Origin: Dehalococcoidia bacterium
GTDB taxonomy: Bacteria; Chloroflexota; Dehalococcoidia; GIF9; AB-539-J10
Assembly: GCA_018399375.1 (NCBI GenBank)
Contig: JAGYOV010000021.1
Location: forward strand, 1 to 10,410
Direction of reading: 5' to 3'
DNA length: 10,410 nt
Below, one piece after another: positions 1 to 6,360 of the stretch. Position numbers and translations under genes: made by a program. Below the pieces are notes generated by a model. The model saw only the letters and a list, made by a program, of their open reading frames with translations. It had not been told where the DNA came from and did no database searches. Each line of letters begins with the position of its first letter. Positions within the stretch are counted from its first letter, which is position 1.

Positions 1-1178
1 ATTCCACATTTGGAAAACTCTTCAGCTATTCTACGAATGGTAGCCGCTCGTGGATGAGAGGAGCGGGTAACGGTGACTCGAGAGGTAAGAGCAATCATCT
101 CTCTTATAATGCCGGAGATATCTTTGTCTCCTGTCATCCCTGTAATGAGAAAGGCTTGATCATAGGACAAACAGTTTTTAATGCTGTCAACCAACTTTCC
201 CATAGACGCTACATTATGTGCTCCGTCAACCAGAACCAGTGGATGATACCGGAGGATCTGAAATCTTGCTGGCCATTTGACATGTGACATCCCTCGAACG
301 ATATCAGCAGATGATATGTCATATCCCCCCATAGCAAGAAGTTCCAGAGCAGCTACCGCAGCTGCCATATTTTCACCTTGATAATTGCCCAAAAGTGGAA
401 TGGTAACATAATATTTTCCCCTCATACCTTCAACTAAGAACGTTTGCCCCGATAGGTTAGAGTTTATTTTATGATAGGCAACCTCTTTGCCCACTTGAAC
501 CAACTTCGCTCCCCGTTGTAGACAAACATGCTGTATAATTTCGGCTGCCTCTCGTGGCTGGGGGGAAGCTACTACACTTGTCCCCGCCTTGATAATGCCA
601 GCTTTTTCATAGGCTATATCCTCCAATCTATCACCAAGAACCCCTGTATGGTCACGGCTAATTGCAGTAACAACGCAGACCTCTGGATAGGTCACATTGG
701 TAGCATCAAGGCGCCCCCCCAACCCCGTCTCTAGTACTTGAAAGTCGACCTCTTTCCGGGCAAAATACGTGAAAGCCAACACAGTCAACGCTTCGAAGAA
801 GCTCACCTTCCTTTGCTCTACCTGCTCAAAGTGAGGCCTTAAATCAGCCAGCAGCCCAGCAAATTCTTTCTCTGATATCAAAACCCCTCCCACTATAATC
901 CTTTCCCTTATAGAATGTAGATGAGGGGAGGTGTACAATCCAGTTCTATACCCTGATTCGGAGAGAACCTGTGCTATCATAGCAGCCACGCTCCCCTTAC
1001 CATTAGTCCCCGCTATATGAACCGTCTTGGCTGCAAGATGCGGTTTCCCGATTTTCTCAAGCAACCTCTCCATATGTTCCAGGCTGCCTATACTTGCAAT
1101 GTATGGTGTTCCGAGAACGTTCTCATAGTTAAGAAAGCTGTTGAGATACTCTAACGACCGAGCGTAATTCATAGCCAT
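1..1178 (-). CDS. folC: Folylpolyglutamate synthase / dihydrofolate synthase, 3'-truncated by window edge
   Basis: FolC is a cytosolic ATP-dependent ligase that adds glutamate to dihydropteroate and/or to reduced folates. Translating the minus strand from 1178 gives 392 uninterrupted codons before the window ends. Family members are usually about 420-440 residues, so roughly the last 40 are missing. Visible motifs are the P-loop GTNGKGS (residues 57-63), TSPHL (83-87), ETGLGGRLDATN (150-161), the DHTGVLGD segment with EKAGIIK (176-197), and DGAHN (318-322), which opens the C-terminal glutamate-ligase domain. An in-frame TAA precedes the start, so initiation is at ATG 1178 or, two codons on, ATG 1172. 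Neither has a good Shine-Dalgarno sequence (a GGGAG lies about 19 nt upstream). The gene is divergent from pyrF. Whether the enzyme is bifunctional cannot be told from motifs alone. Confidence 0.95.
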   Translation of the reverse strand, partial: MAMNYARSLEYLNSFLNYENVLGTPYIASIGSLEHMERLLEKIGKPHLAAKTVHIAGTNGKGSVAAMIAQVLSESGYRTGLYTSPHLHSIRERIIVGGVLISEKEFAGLLADLRPHFEQVEQRKVSFFEALTVLAFTYFARKEVDFQVLETGLGGRLDATNVTYPEVCVVTAISRDHTGVLGDRLEDIAYEKAGIIKAGTSVVASPQPREAAEIIQHVCLQRGAKLVQVGKEVAYHKINSNLSGQTFLVEGMRGKYYVTIPLLGNYQGENMAAAVAALELLAMGGYDISSADIVRGMSHVKWPARFQILRYHPLVLVDGAHNVASMGKLVDSIKNCLSYDQAFLITGMTGDKDISGIIREMIALTSRVTVTRSSHPRAATIRRIAEEFSKCG

Positions 1179-1203
1179 CCAACTTTAACTTCATCTCCCT
1201 CTC

Positions 1204-1212
1204 TGTTATTAT
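1204..1212 (+). promoter_or_regulatory. Putative extended -10 promoter element of pyrF
   Basis: TGTTATTAT matches an extended -10: a TG dinucleotide, one base, then TATTAT at 1207-1212 (5 of 6 to TATAAT). The -35 region at the right distance (1184-1189, TTTAAC) is weak, as expected for extended -10 promoters. The predicted transcript start is about 1219-1220, which falls on the second in-frame ATG of pyrF. This would give a leaderless mRNA. The motif is seen directly; the start site is inferred. Confidence 0.4.
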
Positions 1213-1219
1213 GCAGGCA

Positions 1220-2044
1220 ATGAACTTTATAAACAAATTACTCGACACCAGTAGAAAAAACAAAAGCTTGCTTTGCATTGGTCTTGATCCAAATCCTGAA
1301 CTTATGCCATCCATAAATATCACAGATTTCAACAAAGCCATAATAAATGCTACCTACGATTTGGCATGTGCCTACAAGCTCAATTTGGCCTTCTATGAAG
1401 CTCAGGGCATCCAGGGGCTTGTGGCTCTGGAGAAAACCATTAATTTTATTCCCTCTTCCATCCCCATCATTGGAGATGCCAAGCGCGGCGACATTGGCAA
1501 CACCGCCAAGGCCTACGCCAGAGCCCTTTTCCAAACCTTCAACTTTGATGCTGTTACAGTTAGTCCCTATCTTGGCATGGACTCCGTAGAACCATTCATT
1601 GAATATAGAGATAAAGGGATTTTTATTCTGTGTCGCACATCAAACAAAGGTGCGCGGGATTTTCAAGACCTTGCTCTCGCCAATGGCACGCCGCTTTACG
1701 AAGTTGTAGCACGAAAAGCCAAGGAATGGAATTACTATGACAACATCGGCCTTGTAATGGGAGCCACTTACCCTGAAGAGTTAAAGAGAATTCGCTCCAT
1801 CTGTCCTGAAATGCCCCTGCTGATACCAGGCATAGGAGCGCAAGGGGGAGATCTGGCTGCGGCGATCGAGTATGGAGTAGATTCGAGGGGAGAAAAAGCA
1901 GTTATAAATGTGTCTCGCCAAATTATTTACGCCTCTAGAGAAAATAATTTTTCTCAAGCTGCCAGAGTTGTAGCAGAGAAACTGCGCAATCAGATCAATT
2001 CCATTCAGCACAAGCCCCTGTTGTCAAGGGAGCAAGAGCAATGA
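1220..2044 (+). CDS. pyrF: Orotidine 5'-phosphate decarboxylase (type 2)
   Basis: PyrF catalyses the last step of UMP synthesis, decarboxylating orotidine 5'-phosphate to UMP. The 274-residue protein has the long type-2 form. Visible motifs are CIGLDP near residue 20, K53 with the following FYE (58-60), the catalytic DAKRGDIG block (86-93, with D86, K88 and D91 of the Lys/Asp charge network), the phosphate-binding PGIGAQGGD (203-211) and NVSRQIIYA (230-238). ATG 1211 adds three residues (MQA). I prefer ATG 1220 because MNFINKLL aligns with usual N-termini of this family and an extended -10 element overlaps ATG 1211. No Shine-Dalgarno sequence precedes either ATG. No other pyrimidine gene is in the window, and dinB follows after 59 bp. 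Confidence 0.95.
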   Translation: MNFINKLLDTSRKNKSLLCIGLDPNPELMPSINITDFNKAIINATYDLACAYKLNLAFYEAQGIQGLVALEKTINFIPSSIPIIGDAKRGDIGNTAKAYARALFQTFNFDAVTVSPYLGMDSVEPFIEYRDKGIFILCRTSNKGARDFQDLALANGTPLYEVVARKAKEWNYYDNIGLVMGATYPEELKRIRSICPEMPLLIPGIGAQGGDLAAAIEYGVDSRGEKAVINVSRQIIYASRENNFSQAARVVAEKLRNQINSIQHKPLLSREQEQ

Positions 2045-2046
2045 TC

Positions 2047-2076
2047 CTGACAAAATATCTCTACAGGGGCAATAAC
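2047..2076 (+). promoter_or_regulatory. Weak candidate promoter for dinB
   Basis: CTGACA at 2047-2052 (5 of 6 to TTGACA) is followed after 18 bp by AATAAC at 2071-2076 (4 of 6 to TATAAT), just after the pyrF stop. It could give dinB its own transcript, but read-through from pyrF is equally possible. The call rests on matching by eye only. Confidence 0.22.
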
Positions 2077-2103
2077 CAAATTCAATCGTCAATTAATTAA
2101 AGT

Positions 2104-3291
2104 GTGGCTCGCTGTATCGTTCACGTTGACCTAGATGCTTTCTTTGCCTCTGTTGAACAGGCTACTGCTCCGGAACTCAAAGGACAGGTGGTTATTGTAG
2201 GAGGATTGCCTGAAAGTCGGGGGGTAGTAACTTCTGCTTCTTATGAGGCGCGCTCCTTCGGTATGCGTGCAGGGATGGTTTCATCACAGGCCCGGCGCCT
2301 TTGTCCTCACGCTACATTCCTTCAGCCTGACTTCCCCAAGTACAGAGAGTTTTCAGCGAAATTCATGAATATACTGACATCTTTCTCCCCCGAAATCGAG
2401 CCACTGGGGATCGATGAAGCATACCTTGACGCTACAGGTTGTGAAGGTATATATGGTGCACCCCGTGAGATGGCACTGCAGATAAAAAGTCTCATTGCAA
2501 GGGAACTCGATGTAACCGCATCAGTGGGCATTGCCGCATGCAAAGTGGTAGCCAAGGTTGCATCAGGTTCATGCAAGCCCGATGGATTACTTGAAATAGC
2601 TCCCGGAAAAGAACGGGATTTTCTATGGCCACTGCCTATAAGAAAACTGCCGGGAATAGGCAGCAAGACTGAAGAAAGATTACATAAAATGGGCATTAAT
2701 ACCATAGGAGAGTTGGCTCTCTTGCCTGCAGCAACAGCAAGGAATCACCTCGGACTCTCTGGAACGATGCTCCTCCAGCATGCCAATGGTATTGATGAGC
2801 GGAGAGTTATGGTGCTGGGAGAGCCCAAGTCTGTCAGCAAGGAGATTACTTTCTCCAGAGATACCTCAGATCGCCACTTAATTGAAAATACTCTCCGCCA
2901 TCTATGCCAGATAGTGGGAGAGAATCTCCGCCTTCAGAACCGAAGAGCAAAGTGCATAACTATAAAGTTGAGATACTGTAATTTTGAAACGATTACGCGA
3001 CAAGTTACCCTGAGAGAAGCATGCAACGCCAACCAACTTATATTCCTTACCGCGGTAGGATTACTCAACAAAGCTCTTCCCCAAGGTGGCAAACCTATCC
3101 GGCTCATAGGGATCAGCACCTCACTTTTGGTTGGCCAAGGAGAACAGTTTCATCTCCTTGACACCAAAACGGACAGGCTATTGCGACTAGATCAGGCTAC
3201 TGACCAAATTCGTCAAAAGTATGGCATGCAGGCTATAAAGCAGGGAATCGATGTCAAATATAAACGTGGCCGTACAACAGAGACACATTGA
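2104..3291 (+). CDS. dinB: DNA polymerase IV (Y-family translesion polymerase)
   Basis: DinB is an error-prone, non-processive polymerase that copies past damaged bases. The 395-residue protein has the full Y-family order. Metal-binding D9 lies in DLDAFFASVE (9-18), with F14 as the likely steric gate against ribonucleotides. Catalytic D104-E105 lie in GIDEAYLD, where Gly stands in place of the usual Ser before I/L-D-E. SVGIAACKVVAKVAS (140-154) and KPDG follow. The thumb has a helix-hairpin-helix LPGIGSKT (182-189). The little-finger domain ends near residue 340. QFHLL (348-352) looks like the beta-clamp binding motif (compare QLSLF) and a conserved-type tail follows. The start is fixed to GTG 2104: TAA sits two codons upstream, and no Shine-Dalgarno sequence is present. 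No LexA-like operator was recognised. Confidence 0.95.
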   Translation: MARCIVHVDLDAFFASVEQATAPELKGQVVIVGGLPESRGVVTSASYEARSFGMRAGMVSSQARRLCPHATFLQPDFPKYREFSAKFMNILTSFSPEIEPLGIDEAYLDATGCEGIYGAPREMALQIKSLIARELDVTASVGIAACKVVAKVASGSCKPDGLLEIAPGKERDFLWPLPIRKLPGIGSKTEERLHKMGINTIGELALLPAATARNHLGLSGTMLLQHANGIDERRVMVLGEPKSVSKEITFSRDTSDRHLIENTLRHLCQIVGENLRLQNRRAKCITIKLRYCNFETITRQVTLREACNANQLIFLTAVGLLNKALPQGGKPIRLIGISTSLLVGQGEQFHLLDTKTDRLLRLDQATDQIRQKYGMQAIKQGIDVKYKRGRTTETH

Positions 3292-3316
3292 CTTACCTAG
3301 GGGGATAAGATATATT
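3288..3316 (+). promoter_or_regulatory. Putative sigma-70-type promoter for hisH-hisF
   Basis: TTGACT at 3288-3293 (5 of 6 to TTGACA) is followed by exactly 17 bp and TATATT at 3311-3316 (5 of 6 to TATAAT). The -35 box overlaps the dinB stop codon (TGA, 3289-3291). Transcription would start near 3323, leaving a leader of about 66 nt to ATG 3390 or about 91 nt to GTG 3414. This is the best two-box promoter match in the window. The leader holds a small hairpin, CGGTAA/TTGCCG at 3330-3346 (6 bp with one G-U pair, 5-nt loop). Confidence 0.55.
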
Positions 3317-3413
3317 ACCCTGTAGTTAACGGTAAGTTGGTTGCCGCTAGCCGACACAGACAAACGTAACCCTTCCAAATATTTATCGTATGCTGAAATA
3401 TCATGAAGGCGAA

Positions 3414-4028
3414 GTGATTGCCATTGTTGATTATGGTGCAGGCAACCTGCGTAGCGTGGTTAATGCCATCGCCAGCCTTGGTTACCATCCAGAGGTAACC
3501 TGCAAACCAGATGAAATAGCCAAGGCCAAGGCCGTCATTTTGCCTGGCGTTGGTGCCGCCGCCGAGACCATGAAAAATCTCAGGGCGATGGGGCTAGATA
3601 ACCTGATACGCCAACTTATAAGAGATGGTCGCCCTCTCTTGGGCGTCTGCATTGGATTGCAAGTCCTGTTCGATGTTGCCGAAGAAGGAGGATGGCACAA
3701 GTGCCTTGGCATTTTCCCTGGCCGCGTGCGAAAGTTCTCTTTGGGACTGAAAATTCCACATATGGGATGGAACCAGGTTAAGCAGTTGCATCCCCATGAG
3801 GTGTTCACAGACATACCGGATAGGGCAAACTTCTACTTTGTCCACAGTTACTATATAGAATCGGGCGATAAATCTCTTTGTATTGGTGAAACTGAATATG
3901 GTACCCCCATATGTAGCATAATAGCTAGAGAAAATCTGATAGCAACACAATTCCATCCTGAAAAGAGTGGAGAATATGGCCTCAAGCTGTACCAAAACTT
4001 CCTTAAGCTTGCTTGTAGCAAACAATGA
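3414..4028 (+). CDS. hisH: Imidazole glycerol phosphate synthase, glutaminase subunit HisH
   Basis: HisH is a class I (triad) glutamine amidotransferase. It hydrolyses glutamine and passes ammonia through HisF to make imidazole glycerol phosphate and AICAR in histidine synthesis. From GTG 3414 the protein is 204 residues, the normal size. Visible are DYGAGN (6-11), PGVGA (44-48), the nucleophile C79 in GVCIGLQ, PHMGWN near 115-120, and H181/E183 in QFHPEKSG, so the Cys-His-Glu triad is complete. I prefer GTG 3414 because VIAIVDYGAGN is where HisH proteins normally begin and GAAGG lies at 3405-3409, although its 4-nt spacing is short. ATG 3390 would add eight residues (MLKYHEGE) and has no Shine-Dalgarno sequence. 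hisF follows after 6 bp, so the two subunits are surely co-transcribed. No other his gene is in the window. Confidence 0.95.
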   Translation: MIAIVDYGAGNLRSVVNAIASLGYHPEVTCKPDEIAKAKAVILPGVGAAAETMKNLRAMGLDNLIRQLIRDGRPLLGVCIGLQVLFDVAEEGGWHKCLGIFPGRVRKFSLGLKIPHMGWNQVKQLHPHEVFTDIPDRANFYFVHSYYIESGDKSLCIGETEYGTPICSIIARENLIATQFHPEKSGEYGLKLYQNFLKLACSKQ

Positions 4029-4034
4029 TGTAGA

Positions 4035-4802
4035 ATGTTAACTAAAAGAATTATTCCCTGCCTTGATATAAAAGATGGTCGGGTAGTAAAAGGGACAAGT
4101 TTCACCCACTTAGGAGATGCTGGTAACCCGGTAGATCTTGCAAATTCTTACTATAAAGATGGCGCCGATGAGCTGATTTTACTAGATATAACTGCTACTT
4201 CAGAAAAACACGAACCATTAGCAGGGGTTATTGAGTGCATTGCCAGAGAGGTCTTTATACCTGTTACTGCTGGGGGTGGAATTTATAATACCGATAGCAT
4301 ACGACGTGTACTAATGTCTGGAGCAGACAAGGTATCAATAAATACCGCTGCGGTTCTGAATCCTTCGCTAATTAAGGAAGGAGCCAGCAAGTTTGGCAGT
4401 CAATGTATCGTGGTCGCTATTGACGTCAGAAGAATAGATACTAATGGGGAGCCACGATGGGAAGTTTATATCCACAGCGGACAGCGAGCAACGGGGCTAG
4501 ATGCCATCGCCTGGGCAAAACAAGCGGTGGATCTGGGCGCAGGAGAAATATTGCTTACCAGCATGGACGCCGATGGACATCGCCTGGGGTATGATAACGT
4601 TCTAACTCGTGCTATCTCCGAAGCCGTTACCGTTCCTGTTATCGCCAGCGGAGGAGCTGGTACTCCCGAAGATATGTACAGGGCTCTCATGTTTGGCAAA
4701 GCTGATGCTGTCCTCGCCGCCAGCATCTTCCACTACGGAATTCACACCGTCCGCGAAATTAAGTTATTCCTGGCAGAAAAAGGAATCCCTGTACGGATAT
4801 AG
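4035..4802 (+). CDS. hisF: Imidazole glycerol phosphate synthase, cyclase subunit HisF
   Basis: HisF is a TIM-barrel cyclase that takes PRFAR plus ammonia from HisH and yields imidazole glycerol phosphate and AICAR; AICAR feeds back into purine synthesis. The 255-residue protein is full length. The catalytic aspartates are both present: D11 in CLDIKDGRVVKG and D130 in VVAIDVRR. Phosphate-binding segments are AGGGI (79-83), SINTAA (101-106) and ASGGAG (204-209). By alignment from memory with the Thermotoga enzyme, the gate residues at the barrel mouth (R5, E46, K99 and the Glu of GAGE, here E171) are intact, consistent with ammonia channelling from HisH. The start ATG 4035 lies 6 bp after the hisH stop and lacks a Shine-Dalgarno sequence, suggesting translational coupling. 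Confidence 0.96.
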   Translation: MLTKRIIPCLDIKDGRVVKGTSFTHLGDAGNPVDLANSYYKDGADELILLDITATSEKHEPLAGVIECIAREVFIPVTAGGGIYNTDSIRRVLMSGADKVSINTAAVLNPSLIKEGASKFGSQCIVVAIDVRRIDTNGEPRWEVYIHSGQRATGLDAIAWAKQAVDLGAGEILLTSMDADGHRLGYDNVLTRAISEAVTVPVIASGGAGTPEDMYRALMFGKADAVLAASIFHYGIHTVREIKLFLAEKGIPVRI

Positions 4803-4910
4803 CAGAATTATGAAGCGAAGCATTTTATCACCCAGATCTTTATACTTGCTACCACAGGGAGTAAAATATAGCTGGCCGATTCACGAATCTAAGAGAAAAT
4901 TAGAAAGCTC

Positions 4911-4916
4911 TATAAC
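4911..4916 (+). promoter_or_regulatory. Weak candidate -10 box upstream of glnA
   Basis: TATAAC (5 of 6 to TATAAT) lies in the 129-156 bp gap between hisF and glnA. It would start transcription near 4923, about 36 nt before ATG 4959. No acceptable -35 box is at the expected distance, so this could be chance in an A/T-rich spacer. No GlnR-type operator was recognised in the gap. Confidence 0.25.
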
Positions 4917-4947
4917 GAGACATCCTGAAAGATGACAGGTAAGAGCG

Positions 4948-4953
4948 AAGGAA
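4948..4953 (+). promoter_or_regulatory. Ribosome binding site that decides the glnA start
   Basis: AAGGAA with AGGA ending at 4952 lies 6 nt before ATG 4959. That is good Shine-Dalgarno spacing and favours this ATG over the in-frame ATG 4932, which has only GAAAG directly in front of it. Confidence 0.6.
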
Positions 4954-4958
4954 AAGAC

Positions 4959-6311
4959 ATGACTGAGAGAGAAGATAACATCGACAGGAAACAAGGCATT
5001 GAGCGCGTTCTGAGGATGACCACGGATAATGATATCAAATTTATCAAGCTGTGGTTCACGGACATTCTCGGTATGCTCAAGAGCTTTACTATCACGGTGA
5101 AAGAACTGGAAGGCGCCCTAGATGAGGGGATGGGTTTTGACGGCTCCTCAATCGAAGGATTTGCCCGCATTGATGAGAGCGATATGATCGCTCTGCCCGA
5201 CCCTGATACTTTTCAGATACTTCCCTGGATACACCGGCAAAATGCAGTTGCTCGAATGTTCTGCGATATTATGTTGCCGGGAGGAGAACCATTTCAGGGT
5301 GATCCCAGATATATCCTGAAGAAAAATCTTAAACGGGCTACCAACATGGGTTACACTTTTTATGTAGGCCCTGAGCTAGAGTATTTTTACTTCCAGGATG
5401 CGAAAGGAACCGTTCTACTGGATCAGGGAGGCTACTTTGACATGACCACCCAGGATGCCGCCATCGATCTGAGGCGAGAAACTGTCATCGCCCTGGAGAA
5501 GATGGGTATTGGCGTTGAGTACTCACATCACGAAGCCGCCCCCAGCCAACACGAAATAGACATGCGCTACGCAGATGCTCTCACCATGGCTGATAATGTA
5601 ATGACCTACCGGCTGGTGGTCAAACAAATCGCCCTGAGCCACAACATACACGCTACCTTCATGCCCAAACCCATCTATGGCATTAACGGCAGTGGTATGC
5701 ATGTACATCAATCTCTCTTCCAAAATGGGAGAAATGCCTTCTTTGATGAAAATTCTCCATATAACCTCTCGCAGATAGCTAAATATTATATAGCTGGTTT
5801 GATGAAACATGCGCCAGAGATTACCGCTGTCACCAACCAGTGGGTCAATTCCTACAAAAGGCTGGTCCCCGGATATGAAGCTCCTGTATATATTTCTTGG
5901 GCACGGCGCAACAGGGCTGATCTGATACGAGTCCCTGGTTACAAACCAGGCAGAGAAAACGCTACCAGGGTAGAACTCCGCTCTCCAGATCCCGCCTGTA
6001 ACCCCTACCTCGCATTTAGCGTGTTGCTGGCAGCTGGATTAGAAGGCATGGAGAAGAAATATGATCTCCCCGATCCCCTAGAAGAAAATGTTTATAATAT
6101 GAGCGAGAAAGAACGGCAGGAAAGAGGAATAGAAACTTTGCCCTCTAGCCTCCTGGAAGCTATTCAACTAACAGAAAAAAGCGACCTTGTGCGTAAAGTT
6201 TTGGGAGATCATCTCTTTGAGGCCTTCATCAAGAACAAGAAGATCGAGTGGGATCAGTATCGAACTCAGGTGACCGAATATGAGATCGATAAATACCTGC
6301 CCACTTTGTAA
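4959..6311 (+). CDS. glnA: Glutamine synthetase, type I (GSI-alpha-like)
   Basis: GlnA makes glutamine from glutamate, ammonia and ATP as a cytosolic dodecamer. From ATG 4959 it is 450 residues; ATG 4932 would add nine (MTGKSEGKD). Visible are the beta-grasp loop GFDGSSIEGF (59-68), the metal-binding ELEYF (139-143), EAAPSQHEID (192-201), the ATP/metal segment GSGMHVH (244-250), NSYKRLVPG (297-305) and RVELRSPDPACNPYL from 337. The region around GYKPGREN is longer than the PASRG-type loop of Bacillus enzymes. The C-terminal part (NVYNMSEKERQERGI) fits the alpha type and I see no adenylylation-tyrosine motif of the beta type. Control by GlnE adenylylation is therefore unlikely; feedback control is more probable. 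It sits at the centre of a run of glutamine-using genes. Confidence 0.95.
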   Translation: MTEREDNIDRKQGIERVLRMTTDNDIKFIKLWFTDILGMLKSFTITVKELEGALDEGMGFDGSSIEGFARIDESDMIALPDPDTFQILPWIHRQNAVARMFCDIMLPGGEPFQGDPRYILKKNLKRATNMGYTFYVGPELEYFYFQDAKGTVLLDQGGYFDMTTQDAAIDLRRETVIALEKMGIGVEYSHHEAAPSQHEIDMRYADALTMADNVMTYRLVVKQIALSHNIHATFMPKPIYGINGSGMHVHQSLFQNGRNAFFDENSPYNLSQIAKYYIAGLMKHAPEITAVTNQWVNSYKRLVPGYEAPVYISWARRNRADLIRVPGYKPGRENATRVELRSPDPACNPYLAFSVLLAAGLEGMEKKYDLPDPLEENVYNMSEKERQERGIETLPSSLLEAIQLTEKSDLVRKVLGDHLFEAFIKNKKIEWDQYRTQVTEYEIDKYLPTL

Positions 6312-6360
6312 GATAAGAAATGTAAGAAATTTGTATTCTGCCATACAGTAAAGGACTAAC

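Noticed and set aside
711..726. Run of seven C in folC (GGGGGGG on the coding strand) as a possible frameshift or slippage site
   Set aside because: The frame reads straight through the canonical ETGLGGRLDATN motif on both sides, so there is no frameshift in this sequence.
2322..2705. 127-codon open frame on the minus strand inside dinB
   Set aside because: It is opposite conserved DinB catalytic and helix-hairpin-helix segments and its translation resembles no family. It is an antisense shadow.
3594..4025. 143-codon open frame on the minus strand inside hisH
   Set aside because: It lies wholly opposite a gene with complete HisH motifs, shows no recognisable domain and has no independent start signals. 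It is an antisense shadow.
4035..4802. Suspected loss of an ammonia-gate residue in HisF near residues 165-171
   Set aside because: Re-aligning with the GAGEILLTS motif puts the gate Glu at E171, which is present, so the gate is intact.
4609..4935. 108-codon plus-strand frame spanning the hisF 3' end and the spacer
   Set aside because: Most of it is hisF read in another frame, and the spacer part is low-complexity with no domain signal and no ribosome binding site.
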